From: Flavobacterium gelatinilyticum
GTDB lineage: Bacteria > Bacteroidota > Bacteroidia > Flavobacteriales > Flavobacteriaceae
Length of the DNA: 64,000 nucleotides
Direction: 5' to 3'
NCBI RefSeq assembly: GCF_027111295.1
Contig: NZ_CP114287.1
Location: forward strand, 1,178,001 to 1,242,000
Shown here: piece by piece, positions 8,455-17,356 of the stretch
Layout: each line of letters starts with the position of its first letter
Position numbering within the stretch: position 1 is the first letter of the stretch
The notes under the pieces: generated by a model
What the model was told of the DNA's origin: nothing
Databases searched by the model: none
What the model saw: the letters and a program-made list of their open reading frames with translations, nothing else
Position numbers and translations under genes: made by a program

Positions 8455-9669
8455 TTATTCGTATTTTAAAGGAAGAACAATAATAAAGCTTGCGCCCCTG
8501 CCTACTTCGCTTTTAGCAGTTATTAATCCGTTATGTTTTTCTATGATCTTTTTGGCGATTGCCAGTCCAATTCCGGTTCCTTCATAAGTCTGACGATCAT
8601 TTAAGCTTTGGAAAATAACAAAAATACGGTCAAGGTAAATTTCGTCAAAACCTATTCCGTTATCTTTTACAATAATGCGGCAGTATTTCCCTTCCGGTGA
8701 AGTCGGACTGTCAAACGACTTATCGGCAATTAATTCAGACGTAATTTCGATTACAGGCGGTTCGTTTGCTCCGGAGAATTTCAGCGCATTCCCAATCAGA
8801 TTCTGAAAAACCTGCCTCAGCTGACTCGGAATACTGTCTATCACCGGAAGTTCTGTTGTTTTAACCGTGGCATTTTTTCTTTCAATTAAATAATCAAAGT
8901 CAGAAAGTACTTCCTGCAGCACCACATTCAAATCCGTCACTTCGGGTTTTACCTGTGCCGATAATCGTGAATATGCCAGAAGGTCTGTAATTAAAGTCTG
9001 CATCCTCTCTGCCGATTTTATGGTTCGGTTGACATAATCAACGCCTTTTTCGTCGGTTTTTAAATAGAGATCTTTGATGATTTTAATAAAAATCTGAATT
9101 TTTCGTATGGGTTCATTTAAATCGTGCGAAACTACCCAGGCAAACTGTTGGAGTTCGTGATTCTTCATTTCGAGTTCTTCATTTTTTAAAACCAGTTCTT
9201 TGGTTCTTTCGGCGATTTTGATTTCGAGATTGTCCTGTGCTTCTTTTCTAATTTTGATTTCTTTAGAAAGAAGATCTTTTATTCCCTTTAACTCATTCTG
9301 CTGTTCGTAAATTTTGATGAAGGTTTTTACTTTCAGCATCAGCAGATCCGTATCTACAGGTTTGGTGATGTACTCCACGGCTCCGGTTTCGTAACCTTTA
9401 AAGATGTATTTCTTTTCGATATTTAAAGCCGAAAGGAAAATAACCGGAATATCTTTTGTCCTTTTATTACCCGAAAGTATTTTAACAACCTCAAAGCCGT
9501 CAAGTCCCGGCATTTGAACATCCATTATAATAAGACAATAAGTTGTCTTTAATATTTTTTTCAGGGCTTCTTCACCAGACTCAGCAGTATCTACATCGAT
9601 ATTATGCAATTCTAATGTTTTTTTCAAGGCAATAATATTGGCCTTTATATCATCTACAATTAATACCAT
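8455..9669 (-). CDS. Receiver-histidine kinase fusion (REC-HisKA-HATPase), cytosolic
   Basis: A 404-residue soluble protein. The N-terminal receiver (1-120) has Asp6/Asp7 and phosphoacceptor Asp50 (MDVQMPGLDGFE). A coiled-coil linker (about 125-175, EIKIAERTKELVLKNEE) leads to a HisKA domain with His182 in VVSHDLNEPIRK. The HATPase_c domain shows LIGNALKFSG, DNGIGF and GTGIGLAI. The 'SHDLNEP' H-box belongs to the phytochrome/bacteriophytochrome-like kinase subgroup. A receiver at the input end means it is probably switched by phosphorylation from another kinase, and so acts as an intermediate in a phosphorelay with the hybrid kinase 15 bp downstream. It is the first gene of the block. Confidence 0.93.
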   Translation of the reverse strand: MVLIVDDIKANIIALKKTLELHNIDVDTAESGEEALKKILKTTYCLIIMDVQMPGLDGFEVVKILSGNKRTKDIPVIFLSALNIEKKYIFKGYETGAVEYITKPVDTDLLMLKVKTFIKIYEQQNELKGIKDLLSKEIKIRKEAQDNLEIKIAERTKELVLKNEELEMKNHELQQFAWVVSHDLNEPIRKIQIFIKIIKDLYLKTDEKGVDYVNRTIKSAERMQTLITDLLAYSRLSAQVKPEVTDLNVVLQEVLSDFDYLIERKNATVKTTELPVIDSIPSQLRQVFQNLIGNALKFSGANEPPVIEITSELIADKSFDSPTSPEGKYCRIIVKDNGIGFDEIYLDRIFVIFQSLNDRQTYEGTGIGLAIAKKIIEKHNGLITAKSEVGRGASFIIVLPLKYE

Positions 9670-10016
9670 GTTTGGAGTTGGGATATTTTTTTAATGATTC
9701 TCAAAATAGTCGCCTTTTTTTATTAAAAAATGTATGACAAACTTTCAAATTTATAAAAAAACAAAGAGCCGGTTTTTTATCAAGATCAAAATTTGTTACA
9801 TAATTCCCATGTCTGTCCCTTAAATTTAGTGGAATCGATGAAAATCAGCGGTTTGTAAAAAAGTACAAAAACCATCAAAAAACAAAATCATAAACCTTTT
9901 CTTTCTTTTGTATCTGTTTTTGTTCTTTTGAGACAATTTTAAATTTATTCAGGTTCTTTTTTCTATAAGAGTTCTCTTAATTTTAGTAGTCATCGAATTG
10001 CTAAAATTGAATTGTT
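9670..10016. other. Divergent intergenic region, nothing specific recognised
   Basis: 347 bp between the minus-strand kinase block and the plus-strand SDR gene. It is AT-rich with several A and T runs. No ORF, repeat or clear hairpin was found. Promoters for both directions must be here, but I could not assign a convincing consensus element. Confidence 0.5.
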
Positions 10017-10865
10017 ATGAAAAAACCTAAAACATTTCCGGAACAAAAACAGGAACTTCCGGGTGACGAACATAAAATGAATCCGGAACCGGAAATCATC
10101 AGAGAAAATTACACAGGAAGCGGTAAACTTTTTAATAAAACAGCTTTTATAACCGGCGGCGACAGCGGTATCGGCCGAAGCGTAGCAGTGCATTTTGCCC
10201 GTGAAGGAGCCAATATTGCCATTGTTTATCTTAAAGAAGACAAAGATGCGCGCGATACAAAAGCTTTAATTGAAAAAGAAGGACAGCAATGCTTACTGAT
10301 AAGCGGTGACCTTAAAGACGAAAAATTCTGCAAAGACGCTGTAAAAAAATGTGTGACTGCTTTTAAGACTATAGACATTCTGGTAAACAATGCAGCAGTG
10401 CAGTTTCCGCAGGGCGAATTTGAAAAGATTACTTCTGCACAGCTTCATAAAACTTTTGAAACCAATATTTATCCGTATTTCTATATCACAAAGGCCGTTC
10501 TTCCTTATTTAGAAGAAGGTAATACGATAATCAATACCAGTTCTGTTACCGCTTACCGGGGCAGTGAACATCTTGCTGATTATGCGAGTACCAAAGGAGC
10601 GATTGTGAGTTTTACAAGATCTTTGTCGTCTATGCTTGCCAAAAGAAAAATCCGCGTAAACGGTGTTGCTCCCGGTCCTGTCTGGACACCGCTGATTGTG
10701 GCAAGTTTTGATAAAGTTTCAGATTTTGGGAAAGATAATCCAATGGGAAGAGCCGGACAGCCGTCTGAAATTGCACCTGCTTATGTATTTCTGGCCTGTG
10801 AGGACAGCAGTTACATTACCGGGCAGTTTATACATATTAACGGCGGCGAATTAGTTGGCGGATAA
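10017..10865 (+). CDS. SDR-family oxidoreductase of the general-stress type
   Basis: A 282-residue classical short-chain dehydrogenase. It has the roughly 40-residue polar N-terminal extension seen in YhdF/YhxC/GSP39-type proteins, here with FPEQKQELPG. The dinucleotide site is TGGDSGIGRS at about residues 47-56, the NNAA motif is NNAAVQFP, the catalytic Ser is near residue 176 (NTSSVTAY), and Tyr189 and Lys193 lie in YASTKGA. It ends in the usual YITGQFIHINGGELVGG. The physiological substrate is not known for this subgroup. Homologues are induced by general stress in Bacillus, and here the gene stands at the head of a region rich in stress-type genes. Confidence 0.9.
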   Translation: MKKPKTFPEQKQELPGDEHKMNPEPEIIRENYTGSGKLFNKTAFITGGDSGIGRSVAVHFAREGANIAIVYLKEDKDARDTKALIEKEGQQCLLISGDLKDEKFCKDAVKKCVTAFKTIDILVNNAAVQFPQGEFEKITSAQLHKTFETNIYPYFYITKAVLPYLEEGNTIINTSSVTAYRGSEHLADYASTKGAIVSFTRSLSSMLAKRKIRVNGVAPGPVWTPLIVASFDKVSDFGKDNPMGRAGQPSEIAPAYVFLACEDSSYITGQFIHINGGELVGG

Positions 10866-10973
10866 TTTTAATGAAGAGAAATGGCTCGCTAAGAGGCTAA
10901 GACGCAGATTTTTGATTACAAAATTAAGTTTCATACTGATTTTAATGTGCCTTCGCGGTAAAAAACAAAACAT

Positions 10974-11237
10974 ATGGATTTTATTGATATTATAGGGCTT
11001 TTTGCGGGGACTTGCGTTACGATATCGACAATTCCGCAGATATTTAAGGTTTGGAAAACTAAGAAAGTGAAGGATATTTCGCTTAAAACTTTTAGTATCC
11101 TGACTTTCGGAATTCTGGTCTGGGTAATCTACGGAATCCTGAAAAACGATCTCCCGATTATTATAACAAACAGTGTTTCGCTCTGCCTGAATATGCTTAT
11201 GGTGTATTTTATTATTTATTATGAGAAGGAAAACTAA
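10974..11237 (+). CDS. SemiSWEET-family transporter
   Basis: An 87-residue membrane protein with three predicted helices (about 5-23, 36-57 and 62-83) and the PQ-loop signature TISTIPQIFKVWKTKK in the first helix. This is one triple-helix bundle, half of a eukaryotic SWEET. Bacterial SemiSWEETs form homodimers that carry sugars by facilitated diffusion. The substrate cannot be told from the sequence. It starts 108 bp after the SDR gene, and the spacer contains degenerate repeat text (gctaagaggctaagacgcag). A strong bidirectional terminator lies downstream at 11381-11411. Confidence 0.88.
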   Translation: MDFIDIIGLFAGTCVTISTIPQIFKVWKTKKVKDISLKTFSILTFGILVWVIYGILKNDLPIIITNSVSLCLNMLMVYFIIYYEKEN

Positions 11238-11380
11238 GTTTTTGAGTAACTAAGGCACTGAGATACTGTTTTTTTTTAAAGCCTCGTCTTTACCAAAGGT
11301 TTTAAATACAAAGAGTTAATCTGCGTAAAACCATCAGCAAACCTGAAACTTTAAACCTGAAACAAAACAAACAGAAATAA

Positions 11381-11411
11381 AAAAACAGCTTCTTTAGGAA
11401 AAGCTGTTTTT
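11381..11411. terminator. Bidirectional intrinsic terminator
   Basis: An 11-bp perfect stem, AAAAACAGCTT (11381-11391) and AAGCTGTTTTT (11401-11411), with a 9-nt loop. A-run and T-run flanks serve the convergent SemiSWEET gene and the AraC-like gene. Confidence 0.85.
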
Positions 11412-11443
11412 TTCGTAATAGTAGTTAATATATATAATGCTTC

Positions 11444-12322
11444 TTAGCTAGCTAATTTTTGATAGGGTTTAAAAGTCCAGTGGTATTTTGATTTTAATAG
11501 TTTTGGCAGATTTCTTCCTGCGTATCCTGCTGCAGCTATCACTTCTGAGAAATTCATCGCCGAAAGCTTTTTGATTTCGTTAATTGGTCTCATTGCCAGG
11601 TTCACAACCGGATCAAATGTTTTGAGATAATTAAAGCTGTGCTGCTCAACTTCCATTTCGATAATTGTGTTCAAAATGTTCTTTTTTAACAATGCCGTTT
11701 CAACGCCATTTTGAGGCACTGCTTTGTACTCTCTGATTTTCTCGTTTATATTCGGATTACTTCTTCCCACATAAATATAGTTTCCGGAATCGTTTGTAAA
11801 TCGTTGTCTGATCTGAGATGTCATTTGAGTTTTATTTTCCATTGCAGGAACTCCAAGCAGTGTAAACTGAATGCGTTTGTGGCTTTCAAAATACAAAACA
11901 CTGTTGATTACAGATGAATTATTCAAAACCGCCGACTGATTTCTGTTCAGTGCTTTTTTATTTCCCGCTGCACCAAAACTGTGGCTTACATTTCCGTTTT
12001 CGCAATACACGAAGAAAACCGGTGCATTATGATACGATTCTATGCTAAGGCTTACTTCCTGCTGAAATTCAAGATCAAAATGCATAAAAAGCACTTTGTC
12101 ATCAAAACGGGTTCCTTTTATCGAACCTTTTGTCCATTTAGATCTTATTTCTAGTTTATAATCGTTGTGCTGTTTGGTAAGCTTACCGTTAAAGCTATCT
12201 TTAAGATCATTAAAAACAGCGTCAAATCCGCCGGTATTTAGGTAAAGTTTTTTCATTTTGCTGAGATTTAAAATAGTATTACTATCGTTTATACAAAAAT
12301 CAACTTCAGATTCTTTTCTCAT
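11444..12322 (-). CDS. Degenerate AraC-like regulator or hypothetical protein
   Basis: A 292-residue protein I do not firmly recognise. The last 45 residues (MNFSEVIAAAGYAGRNLP, then KLLKSKYHWTFKPYQK) align by eye with the second helix-turn-helix of AraC regulators (S-E-I-A-A-x-L-G-Y ... F-K-K-x-x-G-x-x-P-x-x-Y). The first helix-turn-helix is hard to see. Residues 30-180 look like a beta-rich sensory domain with FDDKVLFMHFDLEF and APVFFVYCENG, reminiscent of PchR-like AraC proteins. A second in-frame ATG at 12254-12256 (MKKLYLNTGGF) is a plausible alternative start. An odd regulator that has lost part of its DNA-binding domain, or a diverged family, are both possible. Confidence 0.65.
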   Translation of the reverse strand: MRKESEVDFCINDSNTILNLSKMKKLYLNTGGFDAVFNDLKDSFNGKLTKQHNDYKLEIRSKWTKGSIKGTRFDDKVLFMHFDLEFQQEVSLSIESYHNAPVFFVYCENGNVSHSFGAAGNKKALNRNQSAVLNNSSVINSVLYFESHKRIQFTLLGVPAMENKTQMTSQIRQRFTNDSGNYIYVGRSNPNINEKIREYKAVPQNGVETALLKKNILNTIIEMEVEQHSFNYLKTFDPVVNLAMRPINEIKKLSAMNFSEVIAAAGYAGRNLPKLLKSKYHWTFKPYQKLAS

Positions 12323-12866
12323 TTTGTATAATTCAAATTTCGTACTAATTGCAAATCAAAATCTTATACAATTTCAATCAGAAATTTCATAATTTTTATT
12401 AAGGGACAGAGGGACAAAGTTTCAAAGCAACAGAGAGTTTTATCTTTGTGGTTATTTGATTTGTTTTTTAACAAAGGGACAGAGGGACAAAGCAACAAGG
12501 CAACAGAGGTTCTTAACTTTTGGTAACTAAGCTTTTTAATTCGGGATTTATTTTACAGAGGGACAAAGCAACAAGGCTGCAGAGGATCTTAACTTTTGGT
12601 AACTAAGCTTTTTAATTTGGGATTTATTTACAAAGGGACAGAGAGACAAAGCAACAAGGCGGCAGAGGTTTTTCTTTTTGCGGTGACTAGATTTTAAAGA
12701 CAAGTTTGAACTGGGCTTTTTCTATTTAATTAAAAAAAGAAGACATTGTAAAAAACTTTGCCCTTTTGCGCTCAGTAACTTTGTCCTTAAAAAGGAAAAA
12801 CAGCTGCCTCAGATAAATCTGAAACAACTGCTCCTCAGCAAAATAAAAATACTTATCTATTTTATC
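12323..12866. other. Gene-free spacer with tandem repeats
   Basis: 544 bp without a gene. The centre (about 12405-12670) is made of degenerate copies of gggacagagggacaaagcaa blocks, including a roughly 80-bp tandem repeat listed separately. The remainder is AT-rich. No promoter or ORF could be supported. Confidence 0.7.
12480..12668. repeat. Tandem repeat, period about 76-83 bp, 2.4 copies
   Basis: Unit A (12480-12555) and unit B (12556-12638) share cagagggacaaagcaacaag, then cttaacttttggtaactaag and ctttttaatt(c/t)gggatttat. Unit C (12639-12668) repeats the first 30 bases. Unit B is longer by an extra acaaaggga block. An additional degenerate head copy lies at 12403-12440. The unit reads as small words (acaaag, gggacaaag, caacaagg), like other spacers in this window. 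Confidence 0.85.
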
Positions 12867-13205
12867 TTAAGTAAGTTCGCTTGTATCTGCGTTTTTTGTG
12901 TAGTTTTCTTCCGGAATATCTTTAAAGAATTCGGCTTCTTCAAGATCTGCTGTTGGTCCGTATCCTAATAAATGAGTTCCTTTCTGCTGGTCTTTTGTTT
13001 CAATTACATATAAAATTGACATATCATCAGGGTTGCTCATTCCTTCGTAACGATGATGGGCTACAATATAAATTTCATCAGGCTGGTACTTGTATTTTGT
13101 TTCGGAATCAATCAAGCAGCCGTCTTCAAATAAGTAATTTGTTGTGTAGCCTTCATCCTGATATTGCTTTATATAGTCGGTTTCATGTTTTTGTTCCTTT
13201 TTCAT
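12867..13205 (-). CDS. Small conserved protein (family often mislabelled 'phosphoribosylpyrophosphate synthetase')
   Basis: A 112-residue, acidic cytosolic protein. The core contains YIKQYQDEGYTTNY, then HHRYEGMSNPDDMSILYVIE and GYGP. This layout (a G-Y-T near the start, then RYEGMSNPDDxSILYxI) matches a small Bacteroidota family of about 100 residues. Database entries often call it a PRPP synthetase, although it is far too short and has no PRPP-synthetase motif. No function should be assigned. It is divergent from the multi-PAS kinase, sharing a 224-bp spacer. Confidence 0.75.
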   Translation of the reverse strand: MKKEQKHETDYIKQYQDEGYTTNYLFEDGCLIDSETKYKYQPDEIYIVAHHRYEGMSNPDDMSILYVIETKDQQKGTHLLGYGPTADLEEAEFFKDIPEENYTKNADTSELT

Positions 13206-13429
13206 GATTCAATGAATTTTAAGTCATTAGTAATCTTTGTTTAGTCAAAGTTCCTCATTGAGAGTTGATAAGATTAACTCAATAGATTTAAATTTTACCT
13301 CATTCAAAAAAGGCTTAGAATTGAAAATTTATTTTTTATTAATTTTAATTTTCAATTAGATATGCAACATAAAGTACTATATTTAGTACAACAAATTATT
13401 GTTTCAATCCAGAACAAAAATCGAATTTA

Positions 13430-16400
13430 ATGCACAATACTACTTATGATTTCTTAGCTAAGGGAGGCGAAATGGGCGAACTTACGCGTGCCAAAGACTG
13501 GAGCACGACTCCTGTTGGTGCTGTCGAAACGTGGTCGCACAGCCTGCGTACAACACTGGGAATTCTTTTAAATTCAAAGTTCCCGATGTTTTTATTCTGG
13601 GGACCTGAACATACTTGTTTTTATAATGATGCTTACCGTCCAAGTCTGGGCAAAGAAGGTAAACACCCCGAAATATTAGGAAAAAACGGTTCTCAGTGCT
13701 GGCCTGAAATCTGGGATTTCATTGGTCCGCTGATCGATCAGGTACTCCAGAATGGCGAACCTGCCTGGTATGAAGACCAGCTCGTGCCTATTTACAGAAA
13801 CGGAAAAATTGAGGATGTATACTGGACTTTCAGTTACAGTCCCGTGATAAATGATGATGGAAAAATTGCCGGGGTTCTGGTAGTCTGTACCGAAACTACC
13901 GAAAAAGTAAAAATTAGAAAAAGACTCGAGGAAAACAGTGAACGCTACCGCAATAATATTCTGCAGACACCAAATGCAATGTGTATTTTTAGAGGCGAAA
14001 ATTTTGTAGTCGAAATTGCCAATCAGCTAATGCTGGAAGTTTGGGAACGCACAGAGGAAGAAGTTCTAAACAAACCCATTTTTGAAGCAGTACCCGAAGC
14101 TGCCGGACGCGGACTCGAGGATATTCTGTTAAAAGTATATCAAACCGGCGAACGCTTTACTGCCAATGAACTTCCGGTAAAACTTAACCGAAACGGAAAA
14201 GTGACTGATACTTTTATTAATGTCGTTTACGAGGCTTTTAAAGAAGCAGACGGTACTATTTCGGGAATTGTCGCTGCTGCAAATGATGTAACGCTGCAGG
14301 TAATAGCCCGAAATGCTATTGAGGAAAGTGAAAAACGTTTTAAAAACATTATAAAACAAGTACCGCTTGGTATTGTTATCCTGAAAGGGAAAGATCTTGT
14401 CGTCGAACTGGCAAACGAAACGTATTATCAAATTGTCGATAATACCGAAGAAGAGACTGTTAACAGACCTTTATTTGATTCGGTTCCGGAGACGAAAGAC
14501 ATTGTATATCCACTTATTTCGCAGGTATACAATGATGGAACCCCTTATTTTTCGAATGAATTGTTAATTACTTTAAACCGCTACGGTACAAAGGAAGACT
14601 GTTATTTTAATCTCGTTTTTCATCCCTTAAGAGAAGAAAATAATAAAATTACAGGTGTCATTGTTGTAGGATATGAAGTAACCGGCTCTGTTAAGGCCAA
14701 GCATTTCCTGACCGAAAGTGAAAAAGCTTTTAGGAATTTAGTGATGCAGTCGCCTATTGCCATGACTATTTTTAAGGGAAAAGATTATATCATCGAACTG
14801 GCCAATACTGCTATGCTGAATGAAATTTGGCAGAAAACAAAAAGCGAAACAATTGGCAAACCCGCATTAGAGGTGTTTCCGGAGCTTTTAAATCAAAAAT
14901 ATCCTGAATTACTAGGTCAAGTACTAAACGAAGGGAAAATCGTGCGGGAAAACGAGTCTTTGGCTTATATTGACATTCGGGGCAGACTTGAGAAGTATTA
15001 TCTGGATTACCAGTACACGCCGCTTTTTGAACCAAACGGCGAAATTTCGGGTATTATGATCACCGTAAACGATGTGACTAATAAAGTTCTGGGCAGAAAA
15101 AAAGTCGAAGAAGCCGAAGAAAGAGCCAGGTTAGCCTCTGAAGTAGCCGAAATTGTAACCTGGGATTTAAACATTCCGACTCAGGAATTAATTTATTCTG
15201 AAAACCTGCCTGCTTTGTTTGGTTTTGAAAAAGGGGAACAAATATCGCGTCCGCTGATTTTTGAGCGAATTTATAAAGATGACCTGGCCGTGATCGATAA
15301 AGCTTACCAAAAAGCGCTTAGAACCAATATTTACAAATACGAAGCCCGTGTAATTAAACCAAACCTGAGCATATCATGGATAAGGGTTCATGGTAAAATA
15401 TTTTTTGACGAACTAAAAAATCCAATCAAAATGCTGGGTACTGTAATCGACATTACAGAAGAAAAAAAGAGCCGCGATGTTTTAAAGAAAAGCGAGCAAA
15501 GATTCAGACTCCTTGCCGACTCGATGCCACAGTTTGTATGGACAAGCGATGCAATGGGAAATTTGAATTACTTCAATCAGTCGCTGTATGATTTCTCCGG
15601 TTTATCGAAAACAGAAATCAGCAAAAACGGCTGGCTTCAAATCATACATCCCGAAGATCGTGAAGAAAATATTAACCGCTGGATGGAATCAATAAAAACC
15701 GGAAACGAGTTTATGTTTGAACACCGATTTCATCATCATAACGGTCAATACCGCTGGCATTTCAGCCGTGCAATACCGCAGCGGGATACCGAAGGAAACA
15801 TTCATATGTGGGTAGGCACCAGCTCTGATATTCAAGACCAAAAGGATTTTACAAGTCAGCTTGAAAAACAGGTTCATGACCGCACCGAAGAACTGGAATT
15901 AAAGAACCGAGACCTCATCAATATGAACATCGAACTGCAGTCGTTTGCCTATATTTCGAGCCATGATCTTCAGGAACCGCTTCGAAAAATACAAACCTTT
16001 GCAAGCCGTCTGGCGGAGCTGGACGATAAAAATATTTCGGCGAAAGCCAAAAGCTATCTGGAACGTATTGAGTTTTCGGCCAAAAGGATGCAGACGCTTA
16101 TACAGGACCTCCTTACCTATTCGAGAACGAATTCTGCCGAACGCATTTTTGTTAAAACGAATCTGGATGAGATTGTCGAAGAGGTTATTATGGATTTCTC
16201 TGAACGAATTGAAGAAAAAAGCGCTGTAATCGATCATCATCCATTAGGCGAAGGAACGGTTATGCCTTTTCAGTTCAGGCAGTTGCTGCACAATTTAATT
16301 GGAAATGCCTTAAAATTTTCTCGTAAAGGGGTTCCGCCTCATGTCGAAATTAAAGCACGAAGGGTTGTGGGGCATAAACTGAACTTTAAAGTCGATTATC

Positions 16401-16636
16401 CGGATAAAATTTATTTTTGTTTACGAATAGCCGACAACGGAATTGGATTTGATGATGAGTACAAAGAACGCATTTTCGAAGTTTTCCAGCGATTAAACAC
16501 TGAAAGCGAATTCGCGGGAACCGGAATTGGTCTTGCTATCGTTAAAAAGATTGTCGAAAACCACAAGGGGCTTATAAAAGCGCACAGCGAAAAAGGCCAG
16601 GGTGCAACATTCAAGATTTTCTTACCTGAGTTATAA
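13430..16636 (+). CDS. Cytosolic sensor histidine kinase with six PAS domains
   Basis: A 1068-residue protein with no signal peptide or transmembrane segment. Six PAS-like domains are visible: an atypical first one (about 20-160, with MFLFWGPEHTCFYNDAYRP), three closely similar ones (about 175-290, 305-420 and 430-550, each with I(V/I)ELAN or VVEIAN and a NELPV/NELLI-like core), and two PAS_3-type (about 560-685 and 690-815). A coiled coil (VHDRTEELELKNRDL) leads to HisKA with His845 in SSHDLQEPLRK. HATPase_c shows LIGNALKFS, DNGIGF and GTGIGLAI. Input ligands are unknown; redox or small-molecule sensing is usual for PAS. The response regulator converging from downstream (16705-17136) is a plausible partner by position only. 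Confidence 0.93.
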   Translation: MHNTTYDFLAKGGEMGELTRAKDWSTTPVGAVETWSHSLRTTLGILLNSKFPMFLFWGPEHTCFYNDAYRPSLGKEGKHPEILGKNGSQCWPEIWDFIGPLIDQVLQNGEPAWYEDQLVPIYRNGKIEDVYWTFSYSPVINDDGKIAGVLVVCTETTEKVKIRKRLEENSERYRNNILQTPNAMCIFRGENFVVEIANQLMLEVWERTEEEVLNKPIFEAVPEAAGRGLEDILLKVYQTGERFTANELPVKLNRNGKVTDTFINVVYEAFKEADGTISGIVAAANDVTLQVIARNAIEESEKRFKNIIKQVPLGIVILKGKDLVVELANETYYQIVDNTEEETVNRPLFDSVPETKDIVYPLISQVYNDGTPYFSNELLITLNRYGTKEDCYFNLVFHPLREENNKITGVIVVGYEVTGSVKAKHFLTESEKAFRNLVMQSPIAMTIFKGKDYIIELANTAMLNEIWQKTKSETIGKPALEVFPELLNQKYPELLGQVLNEGKIVRENESLAYIDIRGRLEKYYLDYQYTPLFEPNGEISGIMITVNDVTNKVLGRKKVEEAEERARLASEVAEIVTWDLNIPTQELIYSENLPALFGFEKGEQISRPLIFERIYKDDLAVIDKAYQKALRTNIYKYEARVIKPNLSISWIRVHGKIFFDELKNPIKMLGTVIDITEEKKSRDVLKKSEQRFRLLADSMPQFVWTSDAMGNLNYFNQSLYDFSGLSKTEISKNGWLQIIHPEDREENINRWMESIKTGNEFMFEHRFHHHNGQYRWHFSRAIPQRDTEGNIHMWVGTSSDIQDQKDFTSQLEKQVHDRTEELELKNRDLINMNIELQSFAYISSHDLQEPLRKIQTFASRLAELDDKNISAKAKSYLERIEFSAKRMQTLIQDLLTYSRTNSAERIFVKTNLDEIVEEVIMDFSERIEEKSAVIDHHPLGEGTVMPFQFRQLLHNLIGNALKFSRKGVPPHVEIKARRVVGHKLNFKVDYPDKIYFCLRIADNGIGFDDEYKERIFEVFQRLNTESEFAGTGIGLAIVKKIVENHKGLIKAHSEKGQGATFKIFLPEL

Positions 16637-16680
16637 AAAAAACACCAAGCTCATTTTAGTAAATAAGTTTGGTGTTTTTT
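16637..16680. terminator. Bidirectional intrinsic terminator
   Basis: The stem is AAAAAACACCAA (16637-16648) with TTGGTGTTTTTT (16669-16680), loop 20 nt, between the convergent kinase and response-regulator genes. The A and T tracts support termination both ways. Confidence 0.85.
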
Positions 16681-16704
16681 CTACATTAGTTTTGTAATGT
16701 AATT

Positions 16705-17136
16705 CTATGGTTTGTGTACAAAGGTCTTACTGTCAGGCACAAACTCTTTCCAGTTGATATTTAATGAATGTTCGATGGATTTGATAATATCTTTCATCTG
16801 AACGGGTTTTGTAATAAAATAATTCGCGCCCAAATCAAGGCATTTAGCAATTATACCGGGTTCGCTGGATGTTGAAAAAATTACAACAGGAATGTCTCTG
16901 TTTTCTTTTGATCCTTTGAGTTCGCCAAGAACATCAAAACCATTTTTTCCGGGCATATTTAGGTCTAAAAATATGACCGACGGTTTTGGAGGAGGATGAT
17001 TTACAGCATTTAAAAGCTTATCCCCGCCCGAATACGTCTGCAAATTAATCTCTTTTGATAATGACTCGACAGCATCTGTAAAAATGCTTAAATCGTCTTC
17101 ATCATCATCTGTGTAGAATATGGTTAAATCTCTCAT
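16705..17136 (-). CDS. Single-domain response regulator (Rcp1-like)
   Basis: A 143-residue receiver when started at the ATG at 17134-17136 (MRDLTIFYTDDDEDD). An upstream ATG adds 19 residues that do not belong to the fold. The acidic pocket is Asp10-Asp12, phosphoacceptor Asp58 lies in FLDLNMPGKNG, the Ser/Thr is in VIFSTSSEP, and the Lys is in FITKPVQ. This is the Rcp1-type receiver commonly paired with phytochrome-like kinases whose H-box reads SHDLQEP, as in the kinase that converges on it. It has no output domain, so it probably passes phosphate or acts by protein contact. Confidence 0.9.
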   Translation of the reverse strand: MRDLTIFYTDDDEDDLSIFTDAVESLSKEINLQTYSGGDKLLNAVNHPPPKPSVIFLDLNMPGKNGFDVLGELKGSKENRDIPVVIFSTSSEPGIIAKCLDLGANYFITKPVQMKDIIKSIEHSLNINWKEFVPDSKTFVHKP

Positions 17137-17356
17137 AAAACTTGGGGTTAAACTGTTTGCACGTAAAGATAGGGTAAAAATACTGACACACAATCTTAAT
17201 TGTTAAAAATTTCTGACAAAAAACAAAATTGAAATCTGATAATTTATAAATAAAATTGTATAATTTTTTCGAATTCAAAAATCCCAAATTTGTATTACTA
17301 ATGGTAATCAAATAGAAATCAAATATTTATATACAAACTATTTAAATAAAAAAGTC

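Noticed and set aside
12480..12668. CRISPR array or coding repeat
   Set aside because: Tandem units lack spacers and contain stop codons in all frames.
12867..13205. PRPP synthetase
   Set aside because: The family label circulates in databases, but the protein is 112 residues and lacks PRPP-binding motifs.
15899..16240. ORFs in other frames of the PAS kinase gene
   Set aside because: Shadows of a strongly supported kinase domain.
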